From WLMZ01 sp037140375 (GTDB taxonomy: Bacteria; Actinomycetota; Acidimicrobiia; Acidimicrobiales; Ilumatobacteraceae), in NCBI GenBank assembly GCA_037140375.1, contig JBAXER010000070.1, positions 1 to 14,434 of the forward strand: DNA of 14,434 bases, written 5' to 3'. The position numbers and the translations under genes are program-made. Positions within the stretch are counted from its first letter, which is position 1. Each line of letters starts with the position of its first letter. Below are positions 7,943 through 14,353 of the stretch, piece after piece. Under the pieces are notes generated by a model that had not been told where the DNA came from, ran no database searches, and saw only the letters and a list, made by a program, of their open reading frames with translations.

Positions 7943-8543
7943 TCCACACCGTTGGCGAGCCCTCGATACTGATTTCGTCGGCCACCGTAAAACCGTGCCT
8001 CGAATAGAAGGCGATGTTCTCTGGCTTTTGCGTTTCGAGATACGTGAGCACGCCGTCGTTGTCGGCGATGTTGAGCACTGGCTGAAGGAGCCGACCACCG
8101 GCACCACGGCCTTGCACCAACGGATCGGTGCCGAGCAAGGCGAGATACCAATGCGGCTCATGCGGGTGAACCTTGTCGACCGCGGCGAGCAGGTTGATGC
8201 CACGCATGCGGTTGCGGCCGTTGATCAACAGTCGAGCGACGCGCAGCTGCAACATCGCCTCGCGTGACTTGCTGCGTGGCATTTCGCCCGGTGGCACCCA
8301 GATGGCTGCGCCAACCACGCGGTCGCCAGCGCGGGCGGCCCAACACTTGTCGAACGGCGCGGCATCGGCCACGAATGCACCGAACGCGCCTGGCAACATC
8401 TGATGCTCTTGCACGCGAGTCTTGGCAAAGAAACCAAACACCGGATCTGGCCAGAACGCTCGGGCAAGCACAGCAAGTGCTTCGTCGTGCTCGCTTGCTT
8501 GTAGCTGGTCAATTGAAATCTCGGCACCACGAACATCGGTCAC
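7920..8543 (-). CDS. GNAT-family N-acetyltransferase
   Basis: This is a predicted acyl-CoA-dependent N-acetyltransferase of 207 residues from the chosen start. The acetyl-CoA-binding motif A is present as QGRGAGG (about 144-150), preceded by the HWYLALLGTDP strand. The C-terminal TYLETQKPENIAFYSRHGF (about 167-185) is typical of one GNAT subgroup. I place the start at the GTG at 8543 because TACTCT lies 6 nt upstream on the minus strand (leaderless spacing) and because the conserved part begins just after it. A TTG at 8576 would give 218 residues but would leave only 3 bp to the first possible ATG (8580) of the divergent gene. The 3' end overlaps the hydrolase gene by 23 bp in opposite orientation. 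The substrate is unknown. Confidence 0.88.
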   Translation of the reverse strand: MTDVRGAEISIDQLQASEHDEALAVLARAFWPDPVFGFFAKTRVQEHQMLPGAFGAFVADAAPFDKCWAARAGDRVVGAAIWVPPGEMPRSKSREAMLQLRVARLLINGRNRMRGINLLAAVDKVHPHEPHWYLALLGTDPLVQGRGAGGRLLQPVLNIADNDGVLTYLETQKPENIAFYSRHGFTVADEISIEGSPTVWTMRREPR

Positions 8544-8596
8544 CGGCACAGAGTACGTGCTCAGGGGCTTCCGCAAACGATGTCACACCCCAGTTC

Positions 8597-8602
8597 TATG
8601 GT
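8597..8602 (+). promoter_or_regulatory. Candidate -10 box of the HNH endonuclease gene
   Basis: TATGGT matches TANNNT and is followed by 7 nt (CGTACAT) and then ATG at 8610. This is the same geometry as upstream of the alpha/beta hydrolase in this window. It predicts a leaderless transcript beginning at that ATG, inside the LexA-like palindrome. No convincing -35 is visible. Confidence 0.45.
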
Positions 8603-8617
8603 CGTACATATGTTCGA
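8602..8617. promoter_or_regulatory. LexA/SOS-box-like palindrome
   Basis: The sequence TCGTACATATGTTCGA is symmetric at 7 of 8 base pairs and differs at one position from the actinobacterial SOS box TCGAAC-N4-GTTCGA. It abuts the candidate -10 box at 8597-8602 and covers the predicted transcription start of the HNH gene, where a repressor would block initiation. It also lies in the divergent region upstream of the acetyltransferase gene. Confidence 0.6.
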
Positions 8618-9854
8618 TACAACGATGGAATCCGAACTTGAGTTGGGCTCGTTGTTCGCTTCGCTCGATCGCGAGCGTCGTTGTGTTGAAGCCCGCTTGG
8701 CCGAGGTCGTGGCCGAAGCCGACCGCCGAGCCACGTACGCAGCCGATGGCCATGCCAGCGTCACCAGTTGGTGCCGAGCTCGGGCGCGGTGGTCTACCAA
8801 TGAAGCATCAGTGCACCTGCGACTTGGGCGTCTCATGTTTGCTTCGCCGACCGTTGCTGCCGCCGCTCATGACGGCCTCGTGGGTGTGGCTCAGTTGCAT
8901 ACGTTGGCTCGAGCATTCTCCAACCCACGCTGCGGCGGCCAATTGCTGCACGTGATCGATCTGCTCATCGAGCACGCCCAGCACCTCTCGTTCGACGAGT
9001 TCAACTTGGTCGTGCGCCGTTGGGAGATGCTCGCCGATGTCGACGGCGCGTTTCGCGACGAAGAATCCACGCACCGGGATCGCACGGCCCAGATCGGGCT
9101 CAACGATGGCGGGGTCCATGTGCATGCCCGCGGTGCTTCGGCACAGGGCGTCGTCATCTCCGAGATCTTTCAGCGCTTTGTCGATGCCGAGTTCGTGTCC
9201 GATTGGGCCGACACCGTGGCCACTCATGGCGATGCTGCATGCGCCACGTTGATGCCCCGAACTCACGCGCAGCGCCGGTTCGACGCGTTTCACCACATCT
9301 TTCTTGCAGCCGCATCCACTCCACCCGCTGCCCAGGCGCCCGAGCCTGTGGTGAACATCGTTGTCACGCTCGAAACCCTTGAGGCCGCTGTTAGCCAGGC
9401 AGTGGTGAGCCAGACAGTGGTGAGCCAGGCATCATCGCCGTGCCATGCGGCGCCAGATCCGCTGTGGTCGCGAAGCGAAACCACCAACGGCACATTGTTG
9501 GCACCCAACGACATCTTGGCCGCGGCACTCATTGGCCACATCCGCCGTGTTGTGGTCGATTCCGCCGGAGTCATCATCGACCTCGGTCGAAAACGTCGGT
9601 TGTTCACCGGCAACCAACGACAAGCCGTGCTGATGAGCTCGGCCCGATGTATTTGGCCCGGATGCGATCAGCCATCCGGGCGATGTCAGGCCGATCACCT
9701 TCACGAGTGGCAACACAACGGCGCTACCAACCTCGCCAACGCAGCGCCGCTGTGTTCACGACACAACCGCTGGAAATCGCGCGGCTACTCAACGCACCGC
9801 GACAGCAACGGCTACTGGCACACCCACAGACCCGATGGAAGCGAGATCACATGA
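8610..9854 (+). CDS. DUF222 domain-containing HNH endonuclease
   Basis: This is a 414-residue protein (from the chosen start) with an N-terminal alpha-helical DUF222 region (about 10-230), a variable Ala/Val/Ser/Pro-rich linker (about 235-290), and a C-terminal HNH nuclease domain. The HNH part has C347 and C352 (CIWPGC), the D362-H363 pair, N374, C382 and H385-N386 (LCSRHNRW), so metal-binding and catalytic positions look intact. This architecture matches the REP13E12-like genes multiplied in mycobacteria and other Actinobacteria; their biological role is not settled. The ATG at 8610 is preferred because of the TATGGT-N7-ATG leaderless geometry; ATGs at 8580, 8598 and 8625 are alternatives. 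A LexA-like box overlaps the start, suggesting DNA-damage induction. No transposase or inverted terminal repeat flanks it. Confidence 0.9.
   Translation: MFDTTMESELELGSLFASLDRERRCVEARLAEVVAEADRRATYAADGHASVTSWCRARARWSTNEASVHLRLGRLMFASPTVAAAAHDGLVGVAQLHTLARAFSNPRCGGQLLHVIDLLIEHAQHLSFDEFNLVVRRWEMLADVDGAFRDEESTHRDRTAQIGLNDGGVHVHARGASAQGVVISEIFQRFVDAEFVSDWADTVATHGDAACATLMPRTHAQRRFDAFHHIFLAAASTPPAAQAPEPVVNIVVTLETLEAAVSQAVVSQTVVSQASSPCHAAPDPLWSRSETTNGTLLAPNDILAAALIGHIRRVVVDSAGVIIDLGRKRRLFTGNQRQAVLMSSARCIWPGCDQPSGRCQADHLHEWQHNGATNLANAAPLCSRHNRWKSRGYSTHRDSNGYWHTHRPDGSEIT
9393..9431 (+). repeat. 15-bp tandem repeat, about 2.6 copies, inside the HNH gene linker
   Basis: The unit AGCCAGGCAGTGGTG is followed by a copy with one change (AGCCAGACAGTGGTG) and then 9 bases of a third. 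It encodes an in-frame VSQ(A/T)V repeat in the low-complexity linker between DUF222 and the HNH domain. Copy-number changes would keep the reading frame. Confidence 0.8.
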
Positions 9855-9865
9855 GCGCGCAGTTA

Positions 9866-10918
9866 CTAGCCAGCCCGGTTGGTGAAGTCGGCGATAAACA
9901 GGCCCAGACCGCACATCACCAAGAAGCCTGCAATCAACCAGAAGCGAATGATCACGGTGGTTTCGGCCCAACCGGCCATCTCGAAATGATGATGAATCGG
10001 CGACAGCCGAAACAGGCGCCGACGGCCCTTGGTTGCTTTGAACACACCCATCTGCACCGCTACCGATCCAATCTCAATCACGTTGAGACCGCACAGCAAC
10101 GGCAACAGCAGCTGGGTGTTGGTTGCCAGGGCCAGCAGGGCAAGTGCGGTGCCAAGCGCCAACGCGCCAACGTCGCCCATGAAGATCTTCGCCGGAGCCG
10201 CGTTCCACCATAAGAAGCCTGCACAGGCACCGGCGAAGGCCGCGGCAAACACGGCGAGGTCATAGGGGTTCACAATCGACGGGTACAGGTGGTGATTGCG
10301 AAAGCCCACAAACGCAATCACGGCAAAGGCGCAGAAGGCAAACATTGCTGCGCCGCCTGCCAGGCCATCGAGTCCGTCGGTCACGTTGACGGCGTTGGCG
10401 GTGCAAAAGATGATGGTGCCCGCCCAGATCACCCAGACCACCGGCCCAAGCTGCCAGCCCGGCAAGTCGGCTCGGGTCAGCGAAAGGTGGGTGTCGATGT
10501 CGGTGATGAGCACCAGCACGGCAGCGATTCCGAACGACACCAACAACGTGATGTAACCCTTGAGCTTCCACAGCACGCCGCGGTTTCGCTTCTTGGTCAC
10601 CTTGATGTAGTCATCAACGAACCCGATCATCGCCATCACCAGCACGCCGCCGAGCATCACCAAGGTCTGGTTGCTGAACACCACGCCTTTCCTGAGGTGG
10701 GTCAACAAATACGCCAAGGTCGCAGCTACAAGTACGGCGATACCGCCCATCGTGGGGGTACCGGCCTTGTGCTGGTGTTGCGGCACGCGCTGATTGGCGG
10801 CGTTCAGTTCAAGGATGGGTTGGCTACGGCCACGAGTGCGCATCACGCGCTCAAGCCAGCCAGTTCCGATGAGCGAAATTGCAGCGGCGATCGAGCCAGC
10901 CAGCAAGAGCGCAATCAC
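9866..10918 (-). CDS. mraY: MraY-type phospho-N-acetylmuramoyl-pentapeptide transferase
   Basis: This is an integral membrane enzyme of 350 residues with about ten helices. It is predicted to transfer phospho-MurNAc-pentapeptide from UDP to undecaprenyl phosphate, giving lipid I for peptidoglycan. Visible family motifs are HKAGTPTMGG (50-59), VDDYIK with D102-D103, the N-rich NAVNVTDGLDGLAGG (175-189), FMGDVGALALG with D249, and SPIHHHFE (306-313). The usual MGDTGSLALG is here MGDVGALALG, while the aspartate is kept. The start is a GTG at 10918. Genes of the division and cell-wall cluster that normally surround mraY (murF, murD, ftsW) are absent here: the neighbours are a propeller-like protein and the HNH nuclease, whose convergent 3' end is 11 bp away. 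It may be the sole copy relocated or a paralogue, which needs the whole genome to decide. Confidence 0.9.
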   Translation of the reverse strand: MIALLLAGSIAAAISLIGTGWLERVMRTRGRSQPILELNAANQRVPQHQHKAGTPTMGGIAVLVAATLAYLLTHLRKGVVFSNQTLVMLGGVLVMAMIGFVDDYIKVTKKRNRGVLWKLKGYITLLVSFGIAAVLVLITDIDTHLSLTRADLPGWQLGPVVWVIWAGTIIFCTANAVNVTDGLDGLAGGAAMFAFCAFAVIAFVGFRNHHLYPSIVNPYDLAVFAAAFAGACAGFLWWNAAPAKIFMGDVGALALGTALALLALATNTQLLLPLLCGLNVIEIGSVAVQMGVFKATKGRRRLFRLSPIHHHFEMAGWAETTVIIRFWLIAGFLVMCGLGLFIADFTNRAG

Positions 10919-10950
10919 GCCTGCAGTGTGTCGAATACGGCGCTATGTCG

Positions 10951-10970
10951 CTAGGGCCGAAAGTCCCTAG
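10951..10970. promoter_or_regulatory. DosR/DevR-like palindrome upstream of the mraY-type gene
   Basis: On the minus strand this reads CTAGGGACTTTCGGCCCTAG. The 14-nt core GGGACTTTCGGCCC matches 13 positions of the core of the mycobacterial DosR consensus (GGGACTWWMGTCCC), and the CTAGGG/CCCTAG arms are perfectly complementary. Its centre lies about 42 bp before the GTG start, the distance expected for an activator if transcription starts at the start codon. As RNA it could also form a 6-bp hairpin with an 8-nt loop after the upstream gene, but no U-run follows. Confidence 0.5.
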
Positions 10971-10983
10971 CTCGCGCTGAGCC

Positions 10984-11019
10984 TCAATCGATCAATCGAT
11001 CAATCAATCAATCAATCAG
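10984..11019. repeat. Tetranucleotide microsatellite (TCAA/TCGA)n
   Basis: There are nine 4-bp units: TCAA, TCGA, TCAA, TCGA, four TCAA, then a degenerate TCAG. On the minus strand it reads as TGAT repeats and contains the stop codon (11010-11008) of the upstream propeller-like gene. The repeat supplies a TGA in every reading frame within 9 nt, so slippage would only change the last residues. Confidence 0.9.
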
Positions 11020-12279
11020 CGATAGACGGCTCAGCGTGGTGAAGCTGCTGAGGTAGATGTCGCGGCCAAAGCCGGCGGCCGGAAACAGCACCGACTGGGC
11101 CGGGCTTCCCGAATCGGCGCGCAACTTTTCCTCGCCGGTGGCGATGTCGAGAATCACGAATTGATCCATGAAGCGAGTGGCATCGTGATCGTTGGTGAAC
11201 AACTCGCCGGTCTCGGCAAAGAGCAGCGGATGGCACGCGTGATTTTGCTCACGGCTCCACAGTGGCGTGGTGTTGCCCGCTTCGTCGAACGAGAAGGCAG
11301 CGAGAACGCCGTTGCTGCTGTCGTACCCCACAGCGATGCGACGCTGCGGATCGATAACAGGCGGGTTCACGACAAGGCCCATGGGTAAGCCGCAAATTTC
11401 GGTGAGCGAAACGGCACCATCGGCAAGATCAACGCGCACCAAGTGCAACGGCGCCTCAGAGACGCCACACCCACGCATCGTGCCCATGTAGTTCGTGCCG
11501 CCATCGCCGTTATCGAGAAACCACGCTGCGCCATCGGTGAGAACCGCGTCCCAGCCGTAGGTCTGACCTGGCATGGTGCGGTAGCGACCATCGAATGCGG
11601 TATCGAGCGTGAGCGTTCCGTCCCAACGAACACGCATCAGGCTGTTTTCGCCAACGATGTAGATGTCGTTACCGTCGGCCGAGATACGCGCAATCGATGC
11701 TTCGGGCAACGTGAGCCGCCCCACGATCTCGAGGCCATTGGGCTCGAGGATAACCAACTCAGAGTTCGGGGGGTTCTCGACATTGGGGTCTCGCAACGGA
11801 CGCTCGCCGGCGAAATCCTTGGTGGCGATGTGACCGTCGGACAGGATCACGAAACTGTTGTAGGGACGATTGCGCGGTAGCTCACGACTTGCGATCACCG
11901 ACGTATCGGGCGCAAGGCGATGTGCGTAGCGACCGAACACCACATACAGCGAGCCGTTGGCATGCACAGCCATACCGCCCGGCCACATTGGGCCGGCCGC
12001 TAGGTCGACCGACCGGCGCAGCGGTTCGAGCGTCTCAGGATCAATCTGCTCGACCCACGAAATGGTGTCCATTCCCATCGTGTGGTGCAGCACATAGGCC
12101 TCACCTGGGTCACGCAACACCACCATGGTTGTAGCCATGGCCTCGCGCGACACAACCTCGAACTGCTGGCCGGGCGTGATGCCCAGACCAGCGGGGGAAC
12201 CGGCCACAGGCCATGGGGCCTGCAACCGACTAGCACCGGCATCTTCGCCGGGCCAACGACTGGGCCAATACCCACTCAT
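11008..12279 (-). CDS. Uncharacterised propeller-like protein, coupled to the sulfatase gene
   Basis: I do not recognise a named family. The 423-residue protein contains repeating short beta-strand patterns (for example GGMAVHANGSLYVVFGRYAHRL, ARISADGNDIYIVGENSLMRV, ETGELFTNDHDATRFMDQFVILDIATGEE). These look like the blades of a beta-propeller that reads a value from storage, as in SMP-30/YVTN/PQQ-like proteins. No signal peptide or membrane helix is visible. The ATG at 12279 overlaps the sulfatase stop by 4 bp (ATGA); a further ATG at 12333 would lie inside the sulfatase gene and is less likely. The coupling suggests it works with the sulfatase-like enzyme, perhaps as a lactonase, lyase or binding partner, but nothing in the sequence fixes this. 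The C-terminal residues LID-stop are encoded by the edge of a TGAT microsatellite. Confidence 0.85.
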   Translation of the reverse strand: MSGYWPSRWPGEDAGASRLQAPWPVAGSPAGLGITPGQQFEVVSREAMATTMVVLRDPGEAYVLHHTMGMDTISWVEQIDPETLEPLRRSVDLAAGPMWPGGMAVHANGSLYVVFGRYAHRLAPDTSVIASRELPRNRPYNSFVILSDGHIATKDFAGERPLRDPNVENPPNSELVILEPNGLEIVGRLTLPEASIARISADGNDIYIVGENSLMRVRWDGTLTLDTAFDGRYRTMPGQTYGWDAVLTDGAAWFLDNGDGGTNYMGTMRGCGVSEAPLHLVRVDLADGAVSLTEICGLPMGLVVNPPVIDPQRRIAVGYDSSNGVLAAFSFDEAGNTTPLWSREQNHACHPLLFAETGELFTNDHDATRFMDQFVILDIATGEEKLRADSGSPAQSVLFPAAGFGRDIYLSSFTTLSRLSLID

Positions 12280-13847
12280 ACGGGTGCGATCAACGGCATT
12301 CGTGGCGAATGCGGCTCGGGTTGGCTGTCCCACAGATCGGCAACGAGATCGCTACGCGTGGACGAGTAGGCCGGGTCTTCCCACAGGTTCACCTGCTGCA
12401 ACGGATCGTTGGCCAAGTTGTACAACTCGCCTTCGGTTCCGTCGTGCACGAACCCGGGCTTGTATGCCGTGCACACCCAACCATCACGGGTGATGGTGCG
12501 CAGATACACCGCAACGCCGAACAGTTCGCTGTCCCATTCGGTGAGCGCCTTGTCGATACCGCGCGCATCGGCGTCGGCATCGTGCACCGGCAACGGCTTG
12601 CCCTGCATCCAGTCGGCCGGCGCGAGGCCAGCGATGGTGCAAAACGTGGGGGCAAGGTCGACCAAGCCAACCGGGCGCGAAACCACCGCGGGGTCCAAAC
12701 CAGCTGAAGGCGCCGGACGCCAGATCAGTGGCAGGCGCATCAGGCCATCAACGTGATACGGGCCCTTGAACATCAGACCGAAGTCGCCGCCCAACTCGCC
12801 GTGGTCGGTGGTGAAGATCACGTCGACATCGTCGCCCCAGCCGCGAGCAGCAATTGCCGCCATCACGCGCCCGAGTGCTTCGTCGATGAGCTCGCATTCG
12901 ACAGCGTTGAGCGCTGTGACTTCGCGCAACTGATCGGGGGTCAGCGTTGCTGGCACCCAGTGCTTGGGTGCTTCGTAGTTCGACACCAGTTCGCCGTCGT
13001 ACCACTTGCGCCAGTGGCGTGGCTTGGCATCGAGAATGCGCTCGCGCTCGGCGGCAGTGGTTGGATAGCCGACCGGCAGATCGACGTCGCGCCAGTTGAT
13101 GCGACCGACCTCGTCCTTGGGCGGATCCCAAGGGTGATGTGGATCGGGGAAGCTCATCCAGCAGAACCAGTCGTCGTCGGCCTGCAACGAATCGAGCCAC
13201 GAGATCGTGCGCTCGGCCACCCAATCGGTGTGGTACCACTCCTTCGGCATCTCATTGACGTGTACTTGCGGTGCGCCGTTCTCGCCGCCGCCAGCAGCGT
13301 TGACCTCGAGGGTGGCATCGAGCACTTGGTAGAACATGCCGATTGCTTCAGGATGGTTCTCCGAGAGCCAGCGTGCATAGTGCAAGTTGCCAGCGCCGCC
13401 ATGGGTCGAGAACTCAAGATGCTCGAAGCCGCGGTGCGGTCCGGTGGAACCATCGAACCAAGGCTGATTCTCGGCCGTCTCTCGGCCCTGAACCGCCAGC
13501 ACGTTTTCGGTGAACTTGGCGAACGGATCGAGGAAAGGTTCGAAGTGCGGCTTGCCCACCAACGCTGTGCGGTAACCAGCGCGGTACAGCAACGCGGCAA
13601 CCGAAGGAGCGTCGACAGGCAACGGCACGCCGTTCATCCACACGCCATGGGTGGTGGGGTACTGACCGGTGAGCATGGTGCTGCGCGATGGCATACACAC
13701 CACCGACTGCGGCACGGCACGCTCGTAGCGAACGCCACTGGCGGCAAGTGCATCGACCACAGGGGTGCGAGCGATGTTGCCACCGTTGCAGCCCAGCGTG
13801 TCGTAACGCTGCTGGTCGGTGGTGACGAACAATATCTTGCGGCCCAT
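12276..13847 (-). CDS. Sulfatase-family hydrolase, Cys-type (sulfatase or phosphonate monoester hydrolase like)
   Basis: This is a 523-residue enzyme of the alkaline-phosphatase superfamily. Metal ligand D11 (TTDQQRYDTLGCNG) begins the active site. C51 in VCMPSRSTMLTGQYP fits C-x-P-S-R, the signal for conversion to formylglycine by a maturation enzyme. Further active-site candidates are K99 and H101 (GKPHFEP), the FPDPHHPW motif (233-240), D348-H349 (TTDHGELGGD) and K361. The PHHPW motif and the CxPSR form occur in both arylsulfatases and phosphonate monoester hydrolases, so the substrate class is open. No signal peptide is seen, suggesting a cytoplasmic enzyme. The start is strong: GGAGGA 8 nt upstream, and the ATG shares its A with the SRPBCC stop (TGATG). 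No formylglycine-generating enzyme is encoded in this window. Confidence 0.92.
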   Translation of the reverse strand: MGRKILFVTTDQQRYDTLGCNGGNIARTPVVDALAASGVRYERAVPQSVVCMPSRSTMLTGQYPTTHGVWMNGVPLPVDAPSVAALLYRAGYRTALVGKPHFEPFLDPFAKFTENVLAVQGRETAENQPWFDGSTGPHRGFEHLEFSTHGGAGNLHYARWLSENHPEAIGMFYQVLDATLEVNAAGGGENGAPQVHVNEMPKEWYHTDWVAERTISWLDSLQADDDWFCWMSFPDPHHPWDPPKDEVGRINWRDVDLPVGYPTTAAERERILDAKPRHWRKWYDGELVSNYEAPKHWVPATLTPDQLREVTALNAVECELIDEALGRVMAAIAARGWGDDVDVIFTTDHGELGGDFGLMFKGPYHVDGLMRLPLIWRPAPSAGLDPAVVSRPVGLVDLAPTFCTIAGLAPADWMQGKPLPVHDADADARGIDKALTEWDSELFGVAVYLRTITRDGWVCTAYKPGFVHDGTEGELYNLANDPLQQVNLWEDPAYSSTRSDLVADLWDSQPEPHSPRMPLIAPV

Positions 13848-14311
13848 CAGACCGTTCCTCCTGCAGCGACGCTGCTGTTGATGTTGCTGCTGTTGATACC
13901 GACGGCATCGAGCGCAGGCCCGACACCGGATTCGAATTGTTTACGAAGTTCTTCGAGCGCACCCGTTGTGGCGCCACCGATGACCAACGCCATCACGGCA
14001 GGGTCGGCTTCGGTTGAGTACACGACGAGACACGTGTCATCGAACAGGTCGATGACATCGACGGTGGCCAGATGAAACTTGAAAATTGGCACCGTGATTC
14101 GGTACTGAAACCGACGCTGCAACGAGTCGTTGGTGACGATCTCTTCGGGCATCGGCATACCCGAACCGAGAAAAATGATGCGCACGTTGCCATCGACTGT
14201 GCAGTTCGTGAGGCCAGGAAACCAGAGATGCAGAATCTCGGGTCGACCGACTACCTTCCACACCTCGCTCGCTGGGGCATGGATGCGGATCTCGCGACGA
14301 AGCGTTGCCAT
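13847..14311 (-). CDS. SRPBCC (START/polyketide-cyclase-like) family protein
   Basis: This is a small 154-residue protein with the SRPBCC pattern: an N-terminal strand REIRIHAPASEVWKVVGRPEILHLWFPGLTNCTVDGNVRII, a middle sheet (RRFQYRITVPIFKFHLATVDVIDLFDDTCLVVYSTEADP) and a long C-terminal helix (about 112-135, GALEELRKQFESGVGPALDAVG). Such domains bind hydrophobic ligands in a deep cavity and may act as cyclases, hydratases or carriers. The ATG at 14311 has GAAGGA 9 nt upstream. The last 15 residues are an Asn/Ser/Ala/Gly tail whose codons contain the strong Shine-Dalgarno sequence of the sulfatase, so the two genes are coupled. It lies 42 bp after a dehalogenase-like hydrolase, suggesting one operon acting on the same organic compound. 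Confidence 0.88.
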   Translation of the reverse strand: MATLRREIRIHAPASEVWKVVGRPEILHLWFPGLTNCTVDGNVRIIFLGSGMPMPEEIVTNDSLQRRFQYRITVPIFKFHLATVDVIDLFDDTCLVVYSTEADPAVMALVIGGATTGALEELRKQFESGVGPALDAVGINSSNINSSVAAGGTV

Positions 14312-14353
14312 GTGATGCTGTCCTTCAAACGATGTGGGTAGTGATGCGACCGG

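Noticed and set aside
8580..9854. Mobile element or intron-encoded homing endonuclease
   Set aside because: The HNH gene is a DUF222 fusion with no terminal repeats, no split host gene and no intron-like structure around it.
10984..11019. Phase-variable switch in the propeller-like gene
   Set aside because: The tract is at the stop codon and stops all frames at once, so repeat changes would not turn the gene on or off.
12280..12333. Longer N-terminus for the propeller-like protein
   Set aside because: It would overlap the sulfatase by 58 bp; the ATG at 12279 gives a standard ATGA junction.
12753..14075. Long open frame on the plus strand (440 codons) opposite the sulfatase and SRPBCC genes
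   Set aside because: It crosses two well-supported genes on the other strand and encodes no recognisable motif, so it is a shadow of their codon bias.
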